NCBI GenBank assembly: GCA_012517355.1
Contig: JAAYVD010000059.1
Span: 1 to 43,535 of the forward strand
DNA: 43,535 nt
Direction: 5' to 3'
From: Candidatus Rifleibacteriota bacterium
Lineage (GTDB): Bacteria > Muiribacteriota > Ozemobacteria > Ozemobacterales > Ozemobacteraceae
The stretch's first letter is position 1, and every line of letters begins with the position of its first letter. Shown piece by piece: positions 31,133-39,599 of this stretch. The translations under genes and the position numbers were made by a program. The notes under the pieces are model-generated. The model was not told the DNA's origin. It did not search any database and saw only the letters and a program-made list of their open reading frames with translations.

Positions 31133-33463
31133 ATGGGGATGCCCGCGACCACCGTGAACACCGGAAAGCCCTTCGGGCCCCCCGGCGCCGGGCCGCGGCC
31201 TTCCCTCAACCGCGACGTGCCGCCGCGGAAGACGGCCCGAACCACCCGTTTCGGCCCCTGTGGAGGGACCGACCGGCCCAAGGCTCCGTCCCCTCGCGTC
31301 CCCCGCCCTGCCTCGGGAACCCGGCGGGGCTTCGCCCTCTCCATCGTCCTCGTCCTCCTGTTGGGCATGTCGCTGCTGCTGCTGGCCCTCAGCCGCTTCC
31401 AGCAGGGGGCGGTCGTGCAGCTGGGCCGGATGGTCGAGCAGGAGCGCCTGCAGGCGGCCGCCCAGGCCGGCCTGGCCGACATCACCGCCCGCCTCCAGGA
31501 CGAACTCAACGACCCCACCACCCCCGCCGGTGCCCTGGTCTCGGCAGTCTTCGCCGACCCCGACCTGCTCGTGGCCCCTGACGGGCCGGTCACCTGGAAC
31601 CGGACCCTCTCCTTCCCGCCCTCACGACTGGCTGATGCCACCCGCGTCGCGGCACTGACCGTCGGCCGCCCGGTGACCCTGACGGGGGAAGCCCGCCTGC
31701 AGGTCACCGAAAAGGCGGGGGTGCTCCCCCCGTCGTACGTGGGCTTCGTCGAGACCACCGCTAAGGTCGAGGGCGACGACCTCCCGGTGACGGTCGGCCG
31801 GGAACGGCGCGAGATCAGGCTGGTCGACCTGCGCGACCTCTTCCTGGACAAGTATGCCCTCTACGTGAAGAACTTCTGCGTCAACCTCAACCACCCCCGA
31901 CGACGCCTGGTGGTTGAAGGCCTCCAGAAGGACGGAGCGGTTTCGCGGGTCTACCTGGGCAACCGGTTCTACCCCCGCTGCCCCGAATTCCCGCAGGGCG
32001 AGGAAAGCGCCGCCAACCCGCCGGTGCTGCTCGATCTCGACTTCCAGGAAGACCAGGCCCTGATCGAGGACTTCCTCACCCCGGGAAAGGTCTTCCCCGT
32101 CCGCGAACCCCCCGCGGTGGAGGCCGCCCGCGGCCAGTTCTTCCACGTTCGGGACCCCTACGTGCGGTTCGAGACGATCCGGCAGCGCTTCCAGCTGCCC
32201 GAGTTCTATTCGATCCCCGAGGTTCGCGATTTCTACAAGATGGTCATCGACAAGAGCCGCCCCCACGGCTCGGTCCAGAACTCGGTGGCCTACGAGATCA
32301 TGAAGGATTTCCGGCAGGCCGGCGGCAAACCCGAGAACTCGGCCCTGTTCAAGGCGATCGTCGAAACCTGCACCAAGGGCTGGGACTACCACTACGGGTA
32401 TACCGACTACTCCCACCTGGTCAGCCCGGACGGCGACCCCGCCGGCCTCCTGGGCGTCAGCTATTTTTCCGGGATCGCGCCTTTTTTCGAGGAATACCGC
32501 CAGTTCAACATCCAGCGCCTGACCGGAGGGAAGATGCCGCTGTTGTTCGGCCCCGCGCGCGGGCAGGGGGTGCTCGTCGAGGGCCCCGCCTTCCTGCGGT
32601 TCTTCAAGGTGGCCTTCTTCGACCATTTCGTCACCGACCTGCCCGCCATGGGGCAGACCTTCACGCTGAACATCGCCGAGGTGCCGCTCAAGTTCCGGCG
32701 CCCCGGCCAGCCCGCCGATTTCGCCAGCCGCGAGATCGGGACCTTCGACGACCTGGGCCTGGAAACGGCCCTGATGAGCCGGCCCGTCGACGAACTGCCG
32801 GTCAACAACCTGTTCTTTGGCGAGAGCCGGCCCCGCGAGGCCCCCCAGGGCACGAACGGACGGCGGGGGGGGGACGACATCTTCCCCGTCCTCGATGCCC
32901 AGCTGCGCACCGTGTCCCGCCTGTTCCGCGACACCGAGGAGTTCGCCCGCCACGCCGTCCGCCCAGGGCCCGACGGGCACCCGCGCCTGCATCTCGACGG
33001 CGTGACGGTCATCCTCGGCCGCGACGGACGCGCCCTCGACCTGACGGGGGTCTCTACCTACGCCGGCAGGGGAACCATCGTCCTGTTGCGCGGCAACTGC
33101 CTTTTGGCCAACCTGCGGCGCGCCAACGGCCCGTCCACCGACTTCCTGCGCCTCTCGCTGATGAACGGGGGATTCACCGTCCGCGGCGGCGGCCAGCCGG
33201 TGACCATCGAGGCGGCCCTGCTCGCCACCACCTTGCGGCCGGGCCGCCGCGAGGATTCGCTGGGTTTCGAACCCGATCACCACCAGGTCACCATCGTCGG
33301 ACAACTGGTCGTCGACGACCTGCTCGAACTGGTCCACGTCGATGAGGCTCGCCCCCTGCGGATCGTCCACGACCCCGCCCTCTTCCTGCCGGCCCTGCCA
33401 CCGCGCCGCGCCAGCCTGGGCCCGGTCCGCAGCGGGGTGCATACCTCGTTCGCGGGAGAGTGA
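31133..33463 (+). CDS. GspK-like large minor pseudopilin, module E
   Basis: 776 aa from the ATG at 31133 (a second ATG at 31139 is possible; the ribosome binding site is weak). Leader of about 64 residues ends GTRRG, then FALSIVLVLLLGMSLLLLAL, without Glu at +5. Very similar to module D across the exported part: VDLRDLFLDKYALYVKNFC, VYLGNRFYPRCPEFPQGEE, GWDYHYGYTDYSHL, MPLLFGPARGQGVLVEGPAF, MSRPVDELPVNNLFFGE. The late beta-rich section (GRGTIVLLRGNCLLANLRRA, SLMNGGFTVRGGGQPVTIEA) is also shared. It is the likely pseudopilus tip-cap subunit. Confidence 0.8.
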   Translation: MGMPATTVNTGKPFGPPGAGPRPSLNRDVPPRKTARTTRFGPCGGTDRPKAPSPRVPRPASGTRRGFALSIVLVLLLGMSLLLLALSRFQQGAVVQLGRMVEQERLQAAAQAGLADITARLQDELNDPTTPAGALVSAVFADPDLLVAPDGPVTWNRTLSFPPSRLADATRVAALTVGRPVTLTGEARLQVTEKAGVLPPSYVGFVETTAKVEGDDLPVTVGRERREIRLVDLRDLFLDKYALYVKNFCVNLNHPRRRLVVEGLQKDGAVSRVYLGNRFYPRCPEFPQGEESAANPPVLLDLDFQEDQALIEDFLTPGKVFPVREPPAVEAARGQFFHVRDPYVRFETIRQRFQLPEFYSIPEVRDFYKMVIDKSRPHGSVQNSVAYEIMKDFRQAGGKPENSALFKAIVETCTKGWDYHYGYTDYSHLVSPDGDPAGLLGVSYFSGIAPFFEEYRQFNIQRLTGGKMPLLFGPARGQGVLVEGPAFLRFFKVAFFDHFVTDLPAMGQTFTLNIAEVPLKFRRPGQPADFASREIGTFDDLGLETALMSRPVDELPVNNLFFGESRPREAPQGTNGRRGGDDIFPVLDAQLRTVSRLFRDTEEFARHAVRPGPDGHPRLHLDGVTVILGRDGRALDLTGVSTYAGRGTIVLLRGNCLLANLRRANGPSTDFLRLSLMNGGFTVRGGGQPVTIEAALLATTLRPGRREDSLGFEPDHHQVTIVGQLVVDDLLELVHVDEARPLRIVHDPALFLPALPPRRASLGPVRSGVHTSFAGE

Positions 33464-33471
33464 GGAAGTTC

Positions 33472-33882
33472 ATGACCACCGGAATCCGACATCGGCCGCC
33501 AACCACCCCCGGGGGGTGGCTCCTCCTCATCGGCGTGGCCGCCGCGGCGATCGCCGGCTGCGGGGCCCCGCCCGCCCCGGCCCCGGCGGAGGCTCCCCCC
33601 AACGTCCAGGACCAGATCCGTGGTCCGGAGGTCTCCCTGCCTACGGATCAGCCCACCGCCTCCAGCGACCTCCCCGCCCCGCCCCGGCCCGGCCTGCGCC
33701 CCACGTCGACCCGCCGCGGGTACACCGAGGTCCTGCCCGAGGAGTATTTCCGGCCCCAGGACCTCTCCAGGACCAAAGCCGGCATGAAGCAGCTGGTCCA
33801 GCAACTCGCCGTCGAGATCGAACTCGAGGAGGAGGAGGCCGCCCGCCACCGGCCCGCCACCGGAAGCGGAGGAACCCCATGA
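33472..33882 (+). CDS. Lipoprotein, module E
   Basis: 136 aa from the ATG at 33472, which has GAGGAAG just upstream; a GTG at 33460 overlapping the previous stop is the alternative. Lipoprotein signal WLLLIGVAAAAIAGC, lipobox IAGC. The mature part is Pro-rich, then EVLPEEYFRPQDLSRTKAGM and KQLVQQLAVEIELEEEEAAR, a probable helix. It is the counterpart of the module D lipoprotein, but without repeat elements in the leader. Confidence 0.82.
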   Translation: MTTGIRHRPPTTPGGWLLLIGVAAAAIAGCGAPPAPAPAEAPPNVQDQIRGPEVSLPTDQPTASSDLPAPPRPGLRPTSTRRGYTEVLPEEYFRPQDLSRTKAGMKQLVQQLAVEIELEEEEAARHRPATGSGGTP

Positions 33883-34589
33883 AGCCCACCCCCCGGCCCG
33901 GTGACCCGCTCCGGGCAACCTCCTCGGCAGGCAGACCGCCCTGGCGGTCTGATCTCCCGCCCGCCACACCCCTGCCGGGGATGCCCCTGCCTGCCCGCCT
34001 CCCCGCCCTCCTCCGCAAGCGAAGTCGGGCGAGGGCCGATGGTGATCTCCGCTTCCGCGTTCAGGCCGTCCGGGAGCGGAAAGGATTCACCTTCGTCGAA
34101 GTGATCCTGGCGGTGGTGGTGGTGGCGGCCGTGCTGGGAGGCCTGCTCGGATGGCTGCAACAGACCACGGGCGACGCCGGCCGGAGCATCCATTACCTGC
34201 GGGCCTTCGAACTGGGCCAGGAAATGCTCGACTGGGTTCTCTCCACCCCGCTCGACGAGGCACGACGAAAAGCCCTCGAACGCCTGGGCGGCTCCCTCGT
34301 CGATGCCCAGACCGGCCGCTCCAGGCCGGTGCCGGCCGGGTCGACCCGGGACTGGCCGGTCGGACCACAGGAACTGGCCTATCCTGCCGACTACGCCCCG
34401 TGCTTCTTCCATCGCCACCTCCGGATCGAGCCGGTGGCCGGCCGCCCCACCCTGTTCGAGGTCACCGTCGAGGTGTCCTGGAACGAAGGAAGGCCGCCCG
34501 CGACCATCGAGTCCGTCGGAGGCACCCCCGACCGCATGCGACGGATCGTGCTCTCGACCCTGGTCCACGACGGTTCGCCTACCCGGTGA
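33879..34589 (+). CDS. GspI-like minor pseudopilin, module E
   Basis: 236 aa, ATGA-coupled to the lipoprotein gene. Leader of about 65 residues ends RERKG, then FTFVEVILAVVVVAAVLGGLL, Glu at +5. The mature part parallels module D (HYLRAFELGQEMLDWVLSTP, YAPCFFHRHLRIEPV, VTVEVSWNEGRPPATIESVG, TPDRMRRIVLSTLV). The leader contains a perfect palindrome at 33932-33951. Confidence 0.85.
   Translation: MKPTPRPGDPLRATSSAGRPPWRSDLPPATPLPGMPLPARLPALLRKRSRARADGDLRFRVQAVRERKGFTFVEVILAVVVVAAVLGGLLGWLQQTTGDAGRSIHYLRAFELGQEMLDWVLSTPLDEARRKALERLGGSLVDAQTGRSRPVPAGSTRDWPVGPQELAYPADYAPCFFHRHLRIEPVAGRPTLFEVTVEVSWNEGRPPATIESVGGTPDRMRRIVLSTLVHDGSPTR
33932..33951. repeat. Perfect palindrome in the module E GspI-like leader
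   Basis: CAGACCGCC-CT-GGCGGTCTG: 9-bp arms with a 2-base centre, between start codon and prepilin helix. Confidence 0.75.
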
Positions 34590-34602
34590 GGAAAGCGCCA
34601 TC

Positions 34603-35568
34603 ATGCCCCCCACCGCCCCCCACCCGACCGACACGATGTCGGCCTTACCCCTTTGCCGCCACGGGTGGCGGCGCGAAACGCCAGTTTCGCGCATCGCAAC
34701 CGGGCCGACCGCGGCCCGGACCACCCTGGCGGCCACGGCCGCCCACCTCCCCCGGCCGGCCGGATTCCCGAACCCTGCCACCCCCGCGGCACGACCCGAA
34801 GCGGGAGTTTCACGCCGCTCTCCCTTGCGGCCAGCGGGCCATTCCGACTTCGTGCCGGTCTCCCCTCCGCTCCGCTTCGCGCCTCCGGCGCGCGGTCAGG
34901 GTGGAGGGGTGACCGGCCGCATCGGAACCACCGTGGTCGAGTTTCTGATGGTGATGACGCTGTTCGTGTTCATCCTCGGATTGGTCCTGTCCATGACCTC
35001 CCGGGTCCGCTTCCTGACCGGTCGGAGCACCATCGACCTGCAGAACCTGCAGGAAGCCCGGCTGGCCGTCACCGCCCTGCGCCGCGATTTCGCCGCCGCC
35101 GGCCCGGTGTTCGCCGGGGCGGATTCCCAACGTGACCGGGAACGCCTGCGCCGCGCCCCCCTGCGCCGCCATTCGGGACAGGCCCTCACCGGTCAGAGCA
35201 CTCCCATCCTGGTGGGCGAGCGGGAACTGATCTTCCAACGGTTCCGGCCCGGAGGGTCCGCCGGAGACCCACCCGCCGTCGAACCGGTCCGGTATGGGTT
35301 CGATCCCGGCACCGGGCACCTGACCCGTACCACCCCCGGCCAGACCACGGTCTTCACGGGCATCCGGGACGCGACCTTCAAGGTCTACACGCAACCAGCC
35401 AATCCCGAGGTCCCCCTGCTGTGGGTTCGCCTGGAGGTGCGCCAGACCGCCCCCGGCTTCGCCTCCGGCCCGACCCTGGCCCTCACCACCACCCTCCGCA
35501 GCACCATGGCGGCCGATCTCGCCAACCACCCGGAATGGTTCCTGCAAGCCGCCAGGCAAGCCCATTGA
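34603..35568 (+). CDS. GspJ-like minor pseudopilin with a repeat-derived leader, module E
   Basis: 321 aa from the ATG at 34603. The ribosome binding site GAGGAAA overlaps the preceding stop and lies 8 to 9 bases upstream, so translation starts before the repeats. Leader of about 105 residues ends GRIG, then TTVVEFLMVMTLFVFILGLV, Glu at +5. A GTG at 34909 is closer to the helix but its GGAGG is almost adjacent. The mature block DLQNLQEARLAVTALRRDF is shared with module D, as is FTGIRDATFKVYTQPANPEV. The leader contains a good hairpin element and an inverted partial one. Confidence 0.8.
   Translation: MPPTAPHPTDTMSALPLCRHGWRRETPVSRIATGPTAARTTLAATAAHLPRPAGFPNPATPAARPEAGVSRRSPLRPAGHSDFVPVSPPLRFAPPARGQGGGVTGRIGTTVVEFLMVMTLFVFILGLVLSMTSRVRFLTGRSTIDLQNLQEARLAVTALRRDFAAAGPVFAGADSQRDRERLRRAPLRRHSGQALTGQSTPILVGERELIFQRFRPGGSAGDPPAVEPVRYGFDPGTGHLTRTTPGQTTVFTGIRDATFKVYTQPANPEVPLLWVRLEVRQTAPGFASGPTLALTTTLRSTMAADLANHPEWFLQAARQAH
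34623..34704 (+). repeat. Dispersed three-hairpin element, best-preserved copy (module E)
   Basis: Three perfect stems in order: CCGACA-CGA-TGTCGG (6 bp), GCCGCCA-CGGG-TGGCGGC (7 bp), GCGCGAAA-CGCCAG-TTTCGCGC (8 bp). Translated as CRHGWRRETPVSRIATG, the same frame as the copy at 28055-28136. Confidence 0.85.
34797..34860 (-). repeat. Dispersed element, inverted partial copy (module E)
   Basis: On the minus strand ACGAAGTCGGAATGGCCCGC, then CGCAAGGGAGAGCGGCGTGA and AACTCCCGCTTCGGG follow the element order with degraded stems. Confidence 0.55.
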
Positions 35569-35751
35569 CGCGGGGCGGGCCGGCCAGGTGCTACGCCGGG
35601 AATGGCCGCGGGAAGGCGGCGGTCGCTCTGGACGATCGTTCCGGCGGGACCGCGGGAGACTCCATCCGGTCACCGCCGTCCCCTGGTCCCCCGGCCAGGT
35701 GGGGATCGGACCCCAACCGGCCGGGAATCTCTTTCCCCCCAACACGAGCAA

Positions 35752-35760
35752 TGATACAGT
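35752..35760 (+). promoter_or_regulatory. Extended -10 element before the module E FecR gene
   Basis: TGA-TACAGT about 90 bases upstream of the FecR start. No TGTAACC site is present here, unlike the equivalent module D position, so this pair may be regulated differently. Confidence 0.4.
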
Positions 35761-35848
35761 GGATCAGGGGAGGTCCCCGGGGACGGCTTTCCCCTGACCA
35801 TGTTCCGGAATCCCCGTCCTTCCCATTCACCCACCGAGGATGGCCGTG

Positions 35849-36772
35849 ATGACCCGCTACCCCGTCTTGTCGGTTCCGGTTCTTCTGGTCGCCATCCTGT
35901 TCGCCGCGACCTGTTCCGTGGCGGATGTTCCCCCGGCCCAGGGCCAGGGCCGGGACAACCCTGCCCGTGATTCCTCCCGGACGACGGCCGCCACCCCGAC
36001 CGCGCAGCCAGCCCGCGAAGGCCGGGCCCCCAGCCTCCCGCCCGTTTCGCCGAGGCGGTTCAGCGAGGTCTACCCTGTCGGCATGGCCGTTTTCCTCCCC
36101 GGGAGCGGGTCGGTCCTCCTGCCCGACCGCCCGGACCGGCCGCTGGTTCCCGACCGGGAGACCCTGCTGCCCACCGGTTCCATCGTCCGCACCGGCCCGA
36201 CGGAAGAAGCCCGGGTCCGCCTGGGCGAGCGGTCCCTGCTGCGGATCGGCCCCGACTCCGAGGTCGTCTTCCGCGCCCTGCACCTCGAGATCTCCCGCGG
36301 AACCGTTTTCCTGCGCCATGGCGAAACGCTCCTTCCCCTGCCCGTCCGGTCGGGGAGATCCCTGGTCCTTCTCGACCGCGGGGCGGCGGCCGACCTGGAG
36401 GCGCAGGAGGACGGCCTGCTGGTGACGCCGCAGGCGGGTTCGGTCCGCCGGCCGGGGCAACCCCGGGCCTTCGGACCGGGAGAACGGTTCTTCTGCCGCG
36501 GCGACACCCTGGTCGAGGACGCCCCGCCCGCCCGCACCGCCCCGGCCCTGGCCGCGGCCGGGCCCCAAACCCCCGACCGGGTCCTCTGGCCCGAACTGGT
36601 CGACGCCCTCGAGACGGCCCTCGCCGAGGCGGCCACCGGCGACTGGCCAGCCCCCGGCCCCGACTCGACGGGCCCCGCCCCCGCCGTCGAGCCCGCCGCG
36701 CCGCCCCGACCGATGGGCATCCTTCGTCACCATACCCTCACCGGGTCGGGCAGCGAGGAGATTGGGCCATGA
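35849..36772 (+). CDS. Secreted FecR-domain protein, module E
   Basis: 307 aa. The ATG at 35849 is preferred because GAGG at 35836-35839 is 9 bases upstream; an ATG at 35840 would sit on that site. Signal peptide about 1-25 (LFAATCSVAD). The FecR-like domain parallels the module D protein: LLPTGSIVRTGPTEEARVRL, GERSLLRIGPDSEVVFRALH, ISRGTVFLRHGETLLPLPVR. No membrane anchor. The C-terminus has PMGILRHHTL, a variant of the SPxxILxxH motif. ATGA-coupled to the TPR gene. About 280 bases without a visible gene precede it (35569-35848). Confidence 0.85.
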   Translation: MTRYPVLSVPVLLVAILFAATCSVADVPPAQGQGRDNPARDSSRTTAATPTAQPAREGRAPSLPPVSPRRFSEVYPVGMAVFLPGSGSVLLPDRPDRPLVPDRETLLPTGSIVRTGPTEEARVRLGERSLLRIGPDSEVVFRALHLEISRGTVFLRHGETLLPLPVRSGRSLVLLDRGAAADLEAQEDGLLVTPQAGSVRRPGQPRAFGPGERFFCRGDTLVEDAPPARTAPALAAAGPQTPDRVLWPELVDALETALAEAATGDWPAPGPDSTGPAPAVEPAAPPRPMGILRHHTLTGSGSEEIGP

Positions 36773-38601
36773 CCCGCCACCCACCCACCCACCAGGGTTC
36801 ACCGCCCCGCGCCAACCGGCAGACACGCGGTCGGACAGGGCCGGCACGGCCACCGACGAGGCCAGCCCTTTCCTCCCTCCTGCTCGCCGGGCTTCTGGCA
36901 CTGGGCGCCGCCACCTCTGCCGCCGCGGCCCCGCCCACCCCACGGCCACCAACAGCCACCAGGGCGCAAACCACGAGACCACCGGCGGTGGCCACCGGCC
37001 ACGAGCCGGGTCTTCCCGACACGATGTTTGCCAATCCCCCATACCGTCACGGATGGCAGCACCAAACCTCCGTTTCCCGGAACCGAATGGGACCGTTCCG
37101 ACCCGACGCCAGTCCCATCCTCATCGCCAGAGGAGCGGAGTTCGCCGCCACCCCCGCGGGCACCGGCTCCAGGACCACCGTTCCGGCCGCACCTCCTCCG
37201 CCCGCCACCCCGACGGCCACCGGGGGGCATCGCCCCGCGCTCGCCGCGCCCAAGCCGCCCCTGGCCGCCAAGGGCGGGCCGGTCAGCCTGTATTTCCAGG
37301 CCGTCGAGGCCCTGCGGTCGGGAGCCGCCTTCCAGGGGCTGAAGAAGTATTACAAGTTCTTGTTGCTCTCCGACCCGCTCCTGGCCGCGCCCCTGCGGGA
37401 GCACGACCTGCGCGGCGCCGCCGGCCATTTTCCCGAACCCCTGCCGGGGACCGCGCCGTCGAAGGAGGCCGCCCTCGCCCTGGTCTTGCTCGACCGCCTC
37501 CTCGAACGCTGGGAAGGCGGCCTGCGACGCCTCGATGCGCTGCGCGCCGCTTTCCCCACCTCGGCCGTCCTGACCTTCCTGAAAGGGGAACTGCTGCTCG
37601 CCGCCGGCCGGGACGACGAAGCCCGCCGGCTCTTCGCCGAACTGGCCACCCTCCCCGATCCCCGGCGCCTGCCGGCTCTCGCCCGCTTCCTGCTCGGCCG
37701 GCACGGGGCGGGCGAACCGCCCTCACCCACCGCCCGCCGCGAGTTCCTGCTGAAGGCCGCCGCGCGCCGCTGGGACCTGCTGGACCTGGAAGGGGCCATC
37801 GCCGCCTACCAGGCCGTCATCGGGCAGTTCCCCGACCACCCCGAGGCGCCCCGGGCACTCATCGACCTCCTCACCCAGATGGACCGACCCGCCGACGCCG
37901 CGCAGGTGCTGCAGGAATGGGAGGACCGCACCGGCCGGCCCCTGCTCGATCCCCTTCCCCTGGCCCGCCTGCGCTACGCCCAGGGTCGGTTCGCCGAAGC
38001 CGTCCAGGTCCTCCGACCGCTCGCCGCCCAGGATCCCCCCAATGCCCTGGCCCGTCTGCTCCTGGCCGAATGCCTGTTCCAGACGGGCGGCTACGACGAG
38101 GCCGCCAGCTGGTTCCAGAAACTGGCGGCAGCCGACCCCGGCAACCTCGGCCTGCTGCAGCGCCTGGCCGTCTGCCTGGAGGCCCTCGGCCGCCCCGGCG
38201 AGGCGGCCACCCGCCTGGGCATGGCCCTGGAACGGTCCCCCGACGAGGCTCCCCTCCGCCAGGACCTCGCCTTCCTGCTGATGCGGATGGGCGACCTCGA
38301 CCAGGCGGCCATCCAGTTCGCCTTCCTGGCCGACTCCGACTCCCCTGCCCGTTACGAGGCGAAGAAGCAGCTGGCAGTCATCTCCCGCCTGAAGCTGGAA
38401 CGGGATGGCGCCGGCGAAACCGCCGAAAGCGCGGCCGGGCCCACGGACCCCGCCGAAAGCAGCGCCGCCCCCGACCACCTGTACTGGGAAGAGGAAAACA
38501 CCCATCTGGCCAGCCCTGGCTCGCCCGAACACCAGGCCCGCGCCCTCACCCAGGACCAGATCGACCGCATCAACCAGCTGGTCGAGGCCGGGCGCCCCTG
38601 A
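36769..38601 (+). CDS. Secreted TPR-repeat protein, module E
   Basis: 610 aa, ATGA-coupled to the FecR gene. Signal peptide at about 32-53 (SSLLLAGLLALGAATSAAAA). A Pro/Thr/Arg-rich linker to about residue 165 contains a decayed hairpin element (YRHGWQHQTSVSRNRMG), here after the signal instead of before it. The mature domain begins SLYFQAVEALRSGAAFQGLK and KYYKFLLLSDPLL, then TPR-like repeats (AIAAYQAVIGQFPDHPEAPR, LLAECLFQTGGYDEAASWFQ, AVCLEALGRPGEAATRLGMA). It ends TQDQIDRINQLVEAG, comparable to NLEQVNRWLKMFD of module D. A scaffold or assembly role is inferred. Confidence 0.85.
   Translation: MTRHPPTHQGSPPRANRQTRGRTGPARPPTRPALSSLLLAGLLALGAATSAAAAPPTPRPPTATRAQTTRPPAVATGHEPGLPDTMFANPPYRHGWQHQTSVSRNRMGPFRPDASPILIARGAEFAATPAGTGSRTTVPAAPPPPATPTATGGHRPALAAPKPPLAAKGGPVSLYFQAVEALRSGAAFQGLKKYYKFLLLSDPLLAAPLREHDLRGAAGHFPEPLPGTAPSKEAALALVLLDRLLERWEGGLRRLDALRAAFPTSAVLTFLKGELLLAAGRDDEARRLFAELATLPDPRRLPALARFLLGRHGAGEPPSPTARREFLLKAAARRWDLLDLEGAIAAYQAVIGQFPDHPEAPRALIDLLTQMDRPADAAQVLQEWEDRTGRPLLDPLPLARLRYAQGRFAEAVQVLRPLAAQDPPNALARLLLAECLFQTGGYDEAASWFQKLAAADPGNLGLLQRLAVCLEALGRPGEAATRLGMALERSPDEAPLRQDLAFLLMRMGDLDQAAIQFAFLADSDSPARYEAKKQLAVISRLKLERDGAGETAESAAGPTDPAESSAAPDHLYWEEENTHLASPGSPEHQARALTQDQIDRINQLVEAGRP
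37015..37091 (+). repeat. Dispersed three-hairpin element, decayed copy in the module E TPR linker
   Basis: CCCGACACGATGTTTGCC, then GTCACGGATGGCAGCACC and CCTCCGTTTCCCGGAACCGA. Read in the same frame as the copies at 28055 and 34623. Confidence 0.65.
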
Positions 38602-38650
38602 CCCGCCGCCCCGGGAATCACAAGGCCCCTTCCCCGGTTCCGTCCCTGCC

Positions 38651-39565
38651 TCAGTCGGCGAGGCGCAGGCTGGTGATCAGGCAGCCGTGGTCGGAATACC
38701 CTTCCTTGAACCCGCGCACCCAGGCCGGGCCGTCGGGGGCGAAACCGCCCTTGAGGAAGATGTAGTCGATCTTGGTGCCGGGCTCGTTCATGTAGGTGGT
38801 GTCGACGTTGGCCGTCAGGTCGGTCATCAGGGCGGTGATGGCGCTGATGTTGGACGAGGCGGGCATGGAATTGAGGTCACCCATCAGCAGGCAGGGCTCG
38901 GTGCGCCGCTTGACCATCTCGAGGATCTGCTGCACCTGGCGGCCCGATTCCTGGGCCTTCAGGCTGAGATGGGCCACGAACACCCGCACCTTCCGGCCCT
39001 GGCCCAGGTCGATCAGCGCCTCGAGGCAGCCGCGCTGCTCTTCCTTCTCCGACAGCCGGTACAGTTTGTGGTTCTTGTGCGATAGAATGGGGAACCGGCT
39101 GATGATCGCATTTCCCTGGGCCGCCCCGACCAGGGCGATACGGAAGTTCTCGCCGTAGACCGACTTGAACCCCAGCCGCCCCGCCAAAAATCGCGGCTGG
39201 TCGCACAACACCGACCGGAAATCGACCCCCGAGATCTCGGTGCAGCCGACGATGTCGACCTTTTCCGCCTTCAGCAGCGCAGCGATGCCGTCCAGGTTCC
39301 GGAGGTTGCCGATCTCGTTGATCCCGCCCCGCTTGTTGCCGCGCGCGTGGGCGATGTTGTAGGTCGCCACCCGGATGCGGTCGCCCGCCACCGCCACCTT
39401 CGGCGTGAACAGCTTCTTGATGCCGAGCGGGTCGGTGTTCGCCTGCGCGGCGTGTTCCTGCAGGATCTCCTGCGGGCTCTTGCCCGCGGCCGGCAGGGCC
39501 AGAAGTGCCAGCAGGGCCACCGCCAGCATCATCGCTCCCAGGGGTCTCGGATGTGCGCGCGTCAT
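38651..39565 (-). CDS. Secreted endonuclease/exonuclease/phosphatase-family protein
   Basis: 304 aa. Signal peptide about 1-28, then SPQEILQEH (30-38), a copy of the SPxxILxxH motif. The EEP fold has its usual motifs in order: VATYNIAH (Asn), DIVGCTEIS (Glu), GNAIISRFPI, VRVFVAHLSL (His), LLMGDLNSMP (Asp and Asn), KIDYIFLKG and GYSDHGCLI (Asp-His). All key residues appear present, so it should be an active metal-dependent phosphoesterase or nuclease in the periplasm or outside the cell; the substrate is unknown. It starts 34 bases after the anti-sigma stop and is probably co-transcribed. It is convergent with module E. Confidence 0.92.
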   Translation of the reverse strand: MTRAHPRPLGAMMLAVALLALLALPAAGKSPQEILQEHAAQANTDPLGIKKLFTPKVAVAGDRIRVATYNIAHARGNKRGGINEIGNLRNLDGIAALLKAEKVDIVGCTEISGVDFRSVLCDQPRFLAGRLGFKSVYGENFRIALVGAAQGNAIISRFPILSHKNHKLYRLSEKEEQRGCLEALIDLGQGRKVRVFVAHLSLKAQESGRQVQQILEMVKRRTEPCLLMGDLNSMPASSNISAITALMTDLTANVDTTYMNEPGTKIDYIFLKGGFAPDGPAWVRGFKEGYSDHGCLITSLRLAD

Positions 39566-39599
39566 GATGGTCGTTCCTCCAGGTTGGGTTGAAAAGCGG

